Positions 25,402-33,716 of a DNA stretch of 64,000 bases are shown piece after piece (within the stretch, counting starts at the first letter, position 1; each line of letters starts with the position of its first letter). The DNA is taken from NCBI RefSeq assembly GCF_900129935.1, contig NZ_FQXJ01000003.1, positions 186,001 to 250,000 of the forward strand. The letters are read 5' to 3'. The stretch is from Desulfosporosinus lacus DSM 15449 (GTDB taxonomy: Bacteria > Bacillota > Desulfitobacteriia > Desulfitobacteriales > Desulfitobacteriaceae). A program made the translations under genes and the position numbers. The notes beneath the pieces are model-generated. The model saw nothing but the letters and a program-made list of their open reading frames with translations. It searched no databases and was not told the DNA's origin.

Positions 25402-26690
25402 ATGAGAAATTTATACAACTCCTTTATGTATGCCTCCAGGGCGCATGCCCAGTGGGAGATCGAAACTTCTTTTGAAATTATTAAAAATCGCAAGAAATTA
25501 TTGATACTGCTCATAATGGCCCTGCCCCTACTCATTCCGGCAATGGTCCACGCTGCATCTACTTTGCCGGCCTTTATTGGAGGCAAATCAGCCTTCGGCC
25601 CGTCTTTTTTTTCACCTGCAACTTTTTACGGCTCAATAGCCGTGGGTGTCATTGCTGGTCTTATCACAGGTGCCATAGGGGCAGGCGGAGGCTTTGTCAT
25701 CACCCCTGCGCTGATGAGCCTAGGAGTAAAGGGTATCCTAGCAGTAGGGACTGACATGTTTCACATCTTTGCAAAGGCCATCATGGGCACCACACTACAC
25801 AAAAAAATGGGTAACGTTCATGTGGGTCTAGCCATCGCCTTTTTAGTTGGTTCTGGACTGGGGGTCACAGGGGGCGGTAAGTTAAATCGTGCGTTATTTA
25901 ACTATAACCCTGTAATAAGTGATTTAGTAATAAGCTCCATCTACGTGGTTCTGCTGGGATTCCTGGGCGTTTTTGCTTTTAGCGATTATTTTAGAACCAG
26001 GAAAAGTAGAGGTGGCGACGCTCACGGAGGCCCAGAGAAAATGCCAGCGTTGGGAGCAAAGTTGCAAGCCATTAACCTTGCTCCGATGATTAAATTTGAT
26101 GAGCACGTCGTCCCCGGCGGGAGAAGGATTTCCGGCGTCTTTGTAGCAGTATGCGGAGCAATAACGGGCTTTTTAGCTTCCATTCTCGGTGTTGGCGGCG
26201 GTTTCGTCACCTTCCCAATGTTTGTGTACGGACTGGGGATCTCTACTGCAACAACTGTAGGTACTGATATTTTCCAAATTATCTTTACAGCTGGTTACGG
26301 TTCCATATCACAATACGCCGTCTACGGTTACGTGTTCTATACACTAGCCATGGGTATGCTACTGGGTTCGTTACTAGGGATCCAAATCGGAGCCATCACC
26401 ACGAAAGTGGTCCCAGGTAGTCAGATCAAAGCCTTCTACGCCTTGGCCATCTTGGCGGGCTTTGTCAACAGACTCTTTGCATTGCCTGAGAAATTATCTC
26501 AAATGGGCTATATTTCCCTATCTACCTCGGCGGGTGGGTTATCACTACGCTTGGAGTATGGCTATTCTTCGGCTTAGTTACCGTTTTTGCCACCTGGATC
26601 ATAGGCACGTTTATCATGAATATCCCGAAGCTTCGGGCCGAGTCTGCCGAAGAGAATAATGTCAAGGCAACCAAAGGAGGTGTTACCTAA
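25402..26690 (+). pseudogene. TauE/SafE-family sulfite/sulfonate exporter with a frameshift
   Basis: ATG 25402 follows GGAGGAGG. The main frame runs to a stop at 26577 but leaves the family at about residue 382; the expected end (GWVITTLGVWLFFGLVTVFA, then TWIIGTFIMNIPKLRAES) is in the +2 frame up to TAA 26688-26690. One indel near 26535 would explain it. Eight or nine helices, with the two TSUP repeats GAIGAGGGFVITPALMSLG and ILGVGGGFVTFPMFVYGLG. Family members export sulfite, sulfonates or related anions. The TAATG overlap with the next gene shows translational coupling. A true mutation or a sequencing error cannot be told apart here. Confidence 0.75.
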
Positions 26691-27400
26691 TGAGTGCAGT
26701 TCGAAACAAGAAGACTTTTACTATTGGCCTTGCACTGCTTGGAACGTTTGTGCTTGTCTTCATTGGGATGATGTCGCCAAACTTCGGTAACGGCAGAAAT
26801 GGTCTGGTATACGCCGATGATATGTTTAACTCTTTGTCTAAGGGTTCTGCCTATTTTATCATGGAGGCTCAGGAAGTTGCTGAGAGTCAAACTGGAAAAG
26901 ACATTAACCTCACCGTTAAAGCTTCATCATCTGAAGACGCCTTTAAATGGGCTAAATTGTACACTGCGGCTGGTGTAAGCGCGACTGTTAATGAGTCTTC
27001 GGTAACTATCGATGGAGATTTTGGCAAAATCTTAGGCTCCGTAGTGGCTGACAGTGACTTTATGTATCACAATGATAGCAAATCATTGGAAACCAAATAT
27101 GGTTACGATGGTCGTGAAGCAACCTACAACTGGTACAGTTCTTTAAAGAAAATTGACTCCTCACTAAAAGCTAAATCACAGTTTCAAGAGGGAGCTGCCT
27201 TGATTAAAGTGCTGCAAAAGGCCGTTGAGCCGGCATACAATTACTACGGCGTTGAAATAAAGCAGGTTCGTGAGAATAAATTAAGTCTCACCTTTCTGCT
27301 CAGCTTCTACCTTGTCTACACCATGTGGTACGGATTTGGACTGTTCTATTTATTTGATGGACTAGGTATTGTCGTTTCCAAGCCGAAGAAGACGTCTTAA
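26690..27400 (+). CDS. Membrane partner of the TauE exporter, unknown
   Basis: 236 residues, ATG 26690 overlapping the exporter's stop, with AAAGGAGG upstream. N-terminal helix (FTIGLALLGTFVLVFIGMM), about 150 exported residues without Cys (ADDMFNSLSKGSAYFIMEA), then a C-terminal pair of hydrophobic parts (LSLTFLLSFYLVYTMWYGFG). No family recognised. The tight coupling suggests it forms a complex with the exporter or binds the anion outside. Ends with a terminator of the GGCTCAGACC family. Confidence 0.65.
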   Translation: MSAVRNKKTFTIGLALLGTFVLVFIGMMSPNFGNGRNGLVYADDMFNSLSKGSAYFIMEAQEVAESQTGKDINLTVKASSSEDAFKWAKLYTAAGVSATVNESSVTIDGDFGKILGSVVADSDFMYHNDSKSLETKYGYDGREATYNWYSSLKKIDSSLKAKSQFQEGAALIKVLQKAVEPAYNYYGVEIKQVRENKLSLTFLLSFYLVYTMWYGFGLFYLFDGLGIVVSKPKKTS

Positions 27401-27441
27401 ATTAGGCATTGCTAGGATGCCACTGATAAGTATAAAGAAAG

Positions 27442-27470
27442 GCTCAGACCGATTTTATCAAGGTCTGAGC
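27442..27470 (+). terminator. Terminator, GGCTCAGACC family
   Basis: GCTCAGACC (27442-27450) pairs with GGTCTGAGC (27462-27470), then TTTTATCG. Third copy of the stem seen at 13129 and 14900. Confidence 0.75.
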
Positions 27471-27527
27471 TTTTATCGTTTAGGGGTATCCCCAACGATT
27501 TAAATCAAGTTAATTTGCTGGAAACGA

Positions 27528-28226
27528 TTAGAGCACACTTTTTGCGCCAACATAAACAGATTTCCAATAGGGGCCAAGATCATAAATGGTAACCCCTTTG
27601 GAGCTGGACGAGTTGATGAACTGACCGTTTCCTACATAAATACCATCGTGATCGATAATCCCATTTTTAGCAAAGGAAAAGAAGACTAGGTCTCCCGGCT
27701 GGAGGTTATTGAAGTCTACGGAAGTTCCAACTTTGTATTGATCACGGGAAACCCTTGGTAAAGAAATTCCATTTTGGGCAAAGACATATTGAACATAACC
27801 CGAACAGTCAAAACCTGTCCCAGGAGATGTCCCACCCCATAAATAGGGTATACCGATATACTTTTTACCAGTTGAGATAATAGCATTTGCTTTCTCTTGG
27901 AGGGATTGGGTATTACTTTTTTGACTAACTTTGGTAGCATATAGAGTGTTAAGCCGATTACCCGTAATTGGACCAACGACGCCGTCTGAGCTTAAGGATT
28001 GAGCGGATTGGAACGCTTTTACAGCTCCTTGAGTATTTGATCCAAAGATGCCATCGACTTTACCAGCGTTATAACCTAAGGAGTTAAGTTTGGTTTGAAC
28101 TTGAACAACCTCTGAACCGGTTGTTCCTACCTTTAACAAAGTATCTCCGATAGCAGCCTGAACTGTTTGGGCTGGTGCAAGCATAAGAAGCGCACCAAGG
28201 ATCACCAAGCTAATGAGTTTTTTCAT
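27528..28226 (-). CDS. Secreted NlpC/P60 peptidoglycan hydrolase
   Basis: 232 residues from ATG 28226, with AAAGGAG eleven bases before. Signal peptide to residue 23 (TVQAA). Residues 30-95 are a peptidoglycan-binding domain (VVQVQTKLNSLGYNAGKVDG, then FGSNTQGAVKAFQ). Residues 120-232 are the NlpC/P60 domain: catalytic Cys in GTGFDCSGYVQYVF, His in IDHDGIYVGNGQFI, and a further polar residue near INSSSS. It cuts cell-wall peptides. It has a full TTCAYA promoter, which places wall turnover in the same regulon as the metal proteins. Confidence 0.9.
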   Translation of the reverse strand: MKKLISLVILGALLMLAPAQTVQAAIGDTLLKVGTTGSEVVQVQTKLNSLGYNAGKVDGIFGSNTQGAVKAFQSAQSLSSDGVVGPITGNRLNTLYATKVSQKSNTQSLQEKANAIISTGKKYIGIPYLWGGTSPGTGFDCSGYVQYVFAQNGISLPRVSRDQYKVGTSVDFNNLQPGDLVFFSFAKNGIIDHDGIYVGNGQFINSSSSKGVTIYDLGPYWKSVYVGAKSVL

Positions 28227-28269
28227 GTGGCATCTCCTTTTTTTATTACAAGTTGTCACCCACTTGCTC

Positions 28270-28323
28270 AAGTTATCATATCTTTATGAATTTACTATGA
28301 AGTACTTATGAATTTCTTGTGAA
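28270..28323 (-). promoter_or_regulatory. TTCAYA promoter, site 7 (four repeats)
   Basis: On the minus strand, repeats start at 28323 (TTCACA), 28312 (TTCATA), 28301 (TTCATA) and 28290 (TTCATA), exactly 11 bp apart. TAACTT lies at 28275 to 28270, 15 bases after the last start. Drives NlpC/P60. Confidence 0.75.
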
Positions 28324-28472
28324 TAATGGATTAAACAAATTGGTCTTAAGTTGGAATAATCGAAGCACGAGGGTGCGGGGGAACTTTATTTGTACGCCCA
28401 GGAAAGGAAATAAAAACAGCCCAATCGTCGCACAGAGACAGATTTGGCTGAAAACTTTGCAGAAAGGATAAT

Positions 28473-28682
28473 ATGATGAATTATATATCTCAGTTAGAGC
28501 TTAAAAGAGCCACCGTGCGGCGGTTTAGTGCAGTGTCAGTAGGACCCAACTCAATCTTCCAACTGGTGTGCAGGGACTCAGAAGCCACTGAAAGCCTTTT
28601 TAATATATATTATAAAGTTTACTTATTTTGTCCCGAGATTTTTTCTGAACTTAGTGAGCAATTGCAGAAGATCATTTGCTGA
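28473..28682 (+). CDS. Hypothetical 69-residue protein
   Basis: ATG 28473 or 28476, with GAAAGGA ten bases before. No motif; the text YISQLELKRATVRRF is amphipathic. Its end overlaps the end of the convergent gene by 60 bases. It may be a real small gene or chance. Confidence 0.35.
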   Translation: MMNYISQLELKRATVRRFSAVSVGPNSIFQLVCRDSEATESLFNIYYKVYLFCPEIFSELSEQLQKIIC

Positions 28683-29351
28683 ATAGGTTAAAGGATTATT
28701 CATCCGCGTCCTAGGTTCAGGTTCAGGTTCGGGTTCGGGTTTAGGAAGTGGCTTTGCGCCCGTAGATTCAGGTGGCACAACCGCCCTCACAAAGATTGTA
28801 GCAAGCAACCCCAGTATGAGAAGTGGTAACGCTCCTCTTATGCCTGGAAAAACCAGTATGGGGAGATAAAATGAAATACTGGGCGTGAATGGCTCATTCG
28901 AATAGTTTGCAGATATATATATGGCAACGGTGAGGGGGGCTTCTGGGGACGTGACAGTTAGAAAGCCAGTGCTATGATCTATCCGTCCAGCCTCATTTGA
29001 AAGTACATTTCCGTCTCCTCCATCAGTTACTCGGTTTGAATTTTGAGACACGCCGATACCGTTTGCCATCCACCGCAAGAATTCTTGAAGCTCAGTAAGC
29101 GACATTTGCACTGTTTGCCCATTCCTCGCATCAAGAACAGGTATGCTTTTAAGGTGGAATAGGTGATTTGCAATGAAGAGAAAGAATTCTGAGCCTATTA
29201 AAACAGCGGCTGATGCAAAAACACTTCCTGTTAAGAGAGGTTGAGCAAATAAAAGAGAGGAACTCCCGTGCACTGAACTAATAGGTGCGAATATGGAGAT
29301 CCCCATATTGAGCGATTCTCCACAAAGCCCTCCTGGCTGATTACCGGACAT
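28623..29351 (-). CDS. Membrane protein with Pro-Glu linker
   Basis: 242 residues from ATG 29351, with GAAGGGGG nine bases before. The front (GNQPGGLCGESLNMGISIF) is followed by a helix (LLTGSVFASAAVLIGSEFF), a polar exported domain, and a second hydrophobic part (LPILVFPGIRGALPLLILG). A KPEPEPEPEPEPR linker leads to a helical end (YSANDLLQLLTKFRKNLG). No family recognised. Alone on its strand. Confidence 0.55.
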   Translation of the reverse strand: MSGNQPGGLCGESLNMGISIFAPISSVHGSSSLLFAQPLLTGSVFASAAVLIGSEFFLFIANHLFHLKSIPVLDARNGQTVQMSLTELQEFLRWMANGIGVSQNSNRVTDGGDGNVLSNEAGRIDHSTGFLTVTSPEAPLTVAIYISANYSNEPFTPSISFYLPILVFPGIRGALPLLILGLLATIFVRAVVPPESTGAKPLPKPEPEPEPEPRTRMNNPLTYSANDLLQLLTKFRKNLGTK

Positions 29352-29864
29352 CACAAACGCCCCCTTCATTACAATATATGAAGAGCTGCGCAACGTGTAC
29401 CAAGGATTATTAAGATAAGTTATTTATGAGCACCGAACACCATGTGATACATGGGCGGTACGGGGTGTATGGAATAATTTTATTCGGTCTATGCTTATAT
29501 TTTTCTTACGGTCCTGCTAATCTGGCTCGGTCTCACTCTGAGGATTCACGTTGCATTAGTATTTTGGAGATCGCTCAAAGTGTTCTTATTTAGGAATTCC
29601 TTTTTTGCGGAGATGATTACGCGCTTCACAGTACAGGAGTCATCTTTTTCTTGAGAAAGTGGGATGATAATTTTTGCCTTTTTCCCGACTTTAATTTGTA
29701 TAGTGATCGCACCTGAACTTAGTCCACATAAGCGACTGTATTTTTAGAGATAATATGTAGGAAACAATGTTGTGGTTGCAGGTTCCTGAAAGGCGTATAA
29801 AGAGAGGGCATTGACTAAAGACTATACGGGTGATCCTAACAACGCAAAAGAAGGGTGATGGATA
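29352..29864. other. Gap with one unexplained coding-like frame
   Basis: On the minus strand 29743 to 29546 is open and reads SRLCGLSSGAITIQIKVGKK, AKIIIPLSQEKDD, VKRVIISAKKEFLNKN, ending at TGA 29546-29548. It looks protein-like (alternating hydrophobic strands) but has no ATG, GTG or TTG in frame and a stop just upstream, so it may be a truncated gene. Nothing else is seen. Confidence 0.3.
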
Positions 29865-30275
29865 ATGTACAAGGGAGGAAAAATAATTGCGGCGCTTGTT
29901 GTCTTCGTTGCTTTACTGAGCATACCGTTTTTCTATAATATGGGGAAATCCAACCCGGGACCTGTAATAAATCTTAATACTCCCGCTATACAGAAACTAG
30001 CGGTTAAGGAATGTGTCGAGCCTGTGGAATGGATGAGGGCCAATCATATGAAACTTCTGAGCCAATGGAGAGAGGAAGCCGTGCGCAATGGCAAAACGGT
30101 ATATACAAATAGTCAAGGAAAGTCATTCGAAAATAATCTTCAAACCTGCGTAAACTGTCATTTTGATCCGGCCTCAAAAGAGTCTGAGCAATTCTGTGTT
30201 TCATGCCATACTCATACAGCTGTAAATCCGAACTGTTGGACTTGCCATATTTGGCAAAAGGACACCACGAAATGA
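29865..30275 (+). CDS. dsrJ: DsrJ-like triheme cytochrome c
   Basis: 136 residues, ATG 29865 with GGGTGATGG upstream. An N-terminal anchor (GGKIIAALVVFVALLSIPFFY) leads to an exported domain with three haem sites: CVNCH, CVSCH and CWTCH. Size, anchor and the late clustered haems fit DsrJ of the DsrMKJOP complex, which links the quinone pool with sulfite reduction. It is followed by a dsrO scrap and dsrP, but dsrM, dsrK and a full dsrO are absent here, so the complex would need parts from elsewhere. Confidence 0.8.
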   Translation: MYKGGKIIAALVVFVALLSIPFFYNMGKSNPGPVINLNTPAIQKLAVKECVEPVEWMRANHMKLLSQWREEAVRNGKTVYTNSQGKSFENNLQTCVNCHFDPASKESEQFCVSCHTHTAVNPNCWTCHIWQKDTTK

Positions 30276-30343
30276 GAATAATCAGAAGGCGGTTTTTAAG
30301 AAAGAGCGGCTACTACCTGGTAGGGGGTGAGGATCTTGCTTGA
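30272..30343 (+). pseudogene. Tat-signal scrap, probable remnant of dsrO
   Basis: ATG 30272 overlaps the dsrJ stop (ATGA), a typical coupled start. The 23 codons read MRIIRRRFLRKSGYYLVGG, then EDLA and a stop. RRRFLRK resembles a twin-arginine signal, which DsrO (an exported ferredoxin) carries. DsrO is normally encoded between J and P, so the rest of the gene appears deleted. It could also be a chance leader. Confidence 0.45.
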
Positions 30344-31490
30344 AAGAGCTTTGACAGGTAGTCGACGATACTGGACATGGGTTTTATTCTTACTTGCTGT
30401 CATTTCGGTAGGCTTCTACTCTTACATTAATCAATACAGCTATGGCCTGGGATTAACGGGTATGAGTAGGGATGTATCGTGGGGTTTGTACATCGCTCAG
30501 TTTACGTTCCTCGTGGGGGTCGCTGCTTCTGCTGTTATGCTTGTTTTACCCTACTATCTGCATGACTTTAAGAAATTTGGTAAGATGGTCATCCTCGGTG
30601 AATTTTTAGCAATCCCCTCGGTAATCATGAGTATGCTCTTTATTATTGTCGATTTGGGTCAACCCTTGCGAATCTTTAATGTGATACGTTATCCGAGCCC
30701 ACAATCCATAATGTTTTGGGATATGTTGGTCCTATTCGGATATCTCGTGCTCAACATCCTTATTGGCTGGACGACACTTGGCGCTGAGAGTAAAGGAACC
30801 CCAACACCGGCGTGGTTAAAACCGATCATTTACCTTTCCATCCCTTGGGCAGTCAGTATTCATACGGTGACAGCGTTTCTATACGCTGGTCTACCGGGAA
30901 GGCATCTCTGGTTATCTGCAATAATGGCAGCGAGATTTCTGGCATCTGCTTTTGCAGCGGGTCCAGCAATTCTGATTCTTTTGTGTTTATTGGTAAGAAA
31001 GATTAGTAAATTTGAACCAGACCCGGGCGTTGGGGCAATACAATCTCTAGTCAAGATTGTTACCTATGCTATGGTCGCAAATATTTTCTTCTACGTTCTG
31101 GAGTTTTTCACAGCTTTTTATAGTAATATACCGGAAGCCATGGCTCCCCTAAAGTATCTCTTCGTCGGGCTCGACGGCCAGACAAGACTGGTTCCGTTTA
31201 TGTGGACAGCCACCATTCTTGCCTTTGTAGGAAGTGGATTGCTGCTTTTTCCGAGTACGCGAAAGAACGATAAGATCTTGCCCTTCGCCCTTGTAGCGAT
31301 TATTGTAGCTAATTGGATTGACAAAGGAATGGGTCTGGTGATTGGCGGATTTATTCCAAATTCCTTTGAGAGAGTCACTGAATATGTAATAACCTACACC
31401 GAGATATCCGTGACACTGGGTGTATATGCAATTGGGATCCTGCTCCTTACAATCCTCTATAAGATTGCAATTTCGGTAAGGGAACAATAA
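30336..31490 (+). CDS. dsrP: DsrP/NrfD-family membrane quinone subunit
   Basis: 384 residues from TTG 30336, following AGGGGGTGAGG; a GTG at 30327 in frame touches that ribosome site. Ten hydrophobic helices. NrfD/DsrP features: YSYGLGLTGMSRDVSWGLYI, IVDLGQPLRIFNVIRYPSP (conserved D and R) and MGLVIGGFIPNSFERVTEY. These subunits exchange electrons with menaquinone. Together with DsrJ it forms half of a DsrMKJOP-type complex. The operon ends at the hairpin at 31502. Confidence 0.85.
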   Translation: MLERALTGSRRYWTWVLFLLAVISVGFYSYINQYSYGLGLTGMSRDVSWGLYIAQFTFLVGVAASAVMLVLPYYLHDFKKFGKMVILGEFLAIPSVIMSMLFIIVDLGQPLRIFNVIRYPSPQSIMFWDMLVLFGYLVLNILIGWTTLGAESKGTPTPAWLKPIIYLSIPWAVSIHTVTAFLYAGLPGRHLWLSAIMAARFLASAFAAGPAILILLCLLVRKISKFEPDPGVGAIQSLVKIVTYAMVANIFFYVLEFFTAFYSNIPEAMAPLKYLFVGLDGQTRLVPFMWTATILAFVGSGLLLFPSTRKNDKILPFALVAIIVANWIDKGMGLVIGGFIPNSFERVTEYVITYTEISVTLGVYAIGILLLTILYKIAISVREQ

Positions 31491-31501
31491 GAAGTTTAAT
31501 G

Positions 31502-31544
31502 AATAAAAGTTGACTAAGGTTACAAACTTTAGTCAACTTTTATT
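31502..31544. terminator. Terminator after dsrP
   Basis: AATAAAAGTTGACTAA (31502-31517) and TTAGTCAACTTTTATT (31529-31544), a perfect 16-bp stem usable from both sides. Confidence 0.8.
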
Positions 31545-31659
31545 GGTTTTCTGAAAAGACTTTTAACTTATAAACTCCTTGGTATTACATTCCTAAAATA
31601 GATATTGGCTTCTCAGACTATGCTACATTCTCATTCAAATCTTTAAAATTTGATTGGTA

Positions 31660-33381
31660 TTAGAGTTTAAAATAATCCATTAACTGCTTCAAATCCTTAG
31701 CTAAATCGTTTAAGCTTTCTGCCGAGGCGAACAATTCCTCGACAGAGGCGTTTTGTTCCTCTGCAGCGGCAGCTGTGGTCTGTGTGCCCGTTGAGGTGGA
31801 TTCAGCTTGTTTTACGACGGTTTGCATGCCAATCTTGATTTGTTCACCGTCCTGTTGTACTTTCTGCACGGTGGTTTCAATGTCCTGCGCCAATCCAGCA
31901 CTCACTTCTACTGAACTGAGGATTACAGTAAATTGATTGGATATTTCTTTTAAGTAAGTACTGCCTTGATTGACACTATCCACACTAGTTTTCATTCCTT
32001 GATGGGCGCTTCGAGAAGCCCGTTGCATTTCCTGCACTCGCTGAGAAATATCAACCAAGCTAGTTTGAACTTGCTCGGCAAGTTTGCGGACTTCTTCAGC
32101 GACAACCGCAAATCCCCGACCGTTTTCTCCAGCACGTGCAGCTTCAATCGCAGCATTTAATGCTAAGAGGTTGGTTTGTTGCGCAATACTGTCGATGATT
32201 TGCACCGTTTTAGCGATTTCCTTGGACTTCTCATCCACGTCTCCAATCACCTGGCTCAGACTATGAACTTGACTCTCTATTTCATCCATTTGCTTGACCA
32301 CTTGTCCGAGGGCGATATTTCCATTGCGCGAAAGATCAGCGGAACGACTGGATGCTAGGCTTACTTTTTCAGCATCTTGTTCTGTTTGGCTTAGTTCATC
32401 GATCATTAGACTTATCCGTTTATGATTCTCTGTCATCTCCTGGACTTGCAGTTCAGCATCGGTTGCAATTTCACTCGCCGAGGAGGCGACCTGTTCTGCC
32501 GCATGTGCCGATTGTTCGGCGCCTAAGCGCATTTCCTGAGCGGTTCGTGTCAATTGACTTGCCATGTCGACAACTTTAGTAATGGTATCTCTCAAAGAGA
32601 GCCCCATATCGTCAAAGGCTTTTAGCAGTTCAGCACCTTCACGGTTCCAAGCTTTCCAAGGGGATTTCTTCCTCCGACCAATATCCCCTGAGGCGATTTC
32701 GTTAGCATTGAGTACAAAACTACGCATCATCTTACTAAGTGCACGGCTCAAAAACCAGCCAATGACAAAGCTAACTAAGACATCAATCACAACAAGAATG
32801 ACTGAAACGCGTGTTGCCTTCTTGAAGATCTCGTTGGTGGTCATAGTACTGTGCATGTTTACCTCATCCATTTTAGAGTCGACTATCTTTTGGAGGGTAT
32901 CCCCAGCTAACTGATGTTTAGTTCCGGCGACCTCATACATGTGGGCTTTAGCATCCTCAATACGGCCTTCTTCGGCGGCATTGATCGAAATTTTTGATGC
33001 ATTTACATAATCATTCCAGGTGACTTTAAACTGATTCCAAGAATCTGAATCTTGGGCAGACTTTGAAATAACTTCATACTGGCTCATTTGCTCTTCTATA
33101 TCCTTACTTTTCTCGATAATATCAGCTAAGTAAACCTGCCGTTCTTCGGGGGTGCGCGCACTGACTGCTAAAGCGACATCCGACCGATAGACCTGGGCAG
33201 CGAAACGCATTTCGGAGAGATGGTTTAATGGAATGACATCTTGTTCATAAACCATATTCGAAGTAGCATTCATTTGATACATCCCGTAAATTCCGATAGT
33301 TCCGACCACTCCTGCTGCCAAAGCAATAAACAGCATCAAGACTGTGACCTGGAAGCCCAGCCCTCTATTCTCCAATTTCAA
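31660..33381 (-). CDS. Methyl-accepting chemotaxis protein
   Basis: 573 residues from TTG 33381, eight bases after AAAGGAG; the GTG at 33390 is too near. Helix 1 ([20 protein letters not shown]), a four-helix-bundle sensor (about 30-185), helix 2 ([20 protein letters not shown]), HAMP, then a signalling domain with the conserved tip [20 protein letters not shown]-like text ([20 protein letters not shown]) and [17 protein letters not shown]. It passes ligand signals to CheA. The signal is unknown. Alone on its strand. Confidence 0.9.
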   Translation of the reverse strand: MKLENRGLGFQVTVLMLFIALAAGVVGTIGIYGMYQMNATSNMVYEQDVIPLNHLSEMRFAAQVYRSDVALAVSARTPEERQVYLADIIEKSKDIEEQMSQYEVISKSAQDSDSWNQFKVTWNDYVNASKISINAAEEGRIEDAKAHMYEVAGTKHQLAGDTLQKIVDSKMDEVNMHSTMTTNEIFKKATRVSVILVVIDVLVSFVIGWFLSRALSKMMRSFVLNANEIASGDIGRRKKSPWKAWNREGAELLKAFDDMGLSLRDTITKVVDMASQLTRTAQEMRLGAEQSAHAAEQVASSASEIATDAELQVQEMTENHKRISLMIDELSQTEQDAEKVSLASSRSADLSRNGNIALGQVVKQMDEIESQVHSLSQVIGDVDEKSKEIAKTVQIIDSIAQQTNLLALNAAIEAARAGENGRGFAVVAEEVRKLAEQVQTSLVDISQRVQEMQRASRSAHQGMKTSVDSVNQGSTYLKEISNQFTVILSSVEVSAGLAQDIETTVQKVQQDGEQIKIGMQTVVKQAESTSTGTQTTAAAAEEQNASVEELFASAESLNDLAKDLKQLMDYFKL

Positions 33382-33543
33382 ACAATTCACTCCTTTATGT
33401 ACTACAAATCTCTTAATTATGTATTATTCTGTAGAGAAAACAATTATCCTGCATGCATTTGTTTAGAAAATTTCTTATTAAGAAAGCAGCTATCAGCAAA
33501 ATGGTTTATTCTGAGCAGCAAATGGTCGATGGTTTGTTCCACA

Positions 33544-33575
33544 TTCACAGGAAATTCATAATTGTGTAGTATCAT
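33544..33575 (+). promoter_or_regulatory. TTCAYA promoter, site 8 (two repeats)
   Basis: Repeats start at 33544 (TTCACA) and 33555 (TTCATA), 11 bp apart; TATCAT at 33570-33575 is 15 bases after the second. It is 142 bases before the HD-GYP gene; another -10-like TATACT at 33665 is nearer. A 10-codon frame at 33599 with AGGGAA upstream lies in the leader. Confidence 0.55.
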
Positions 33576-33716
33576 TAATCATTTACTAGGGAATTGTGAT
33601 GTCAACTTCAACACTTTATTTGACAAATTAATATTATTTTCACTACTTAACTGCGTCAGCTGTTATACTATGTTATAAAAACCATTGGTGTAATAATCTG
33701 AGAGGATTACGAAATA

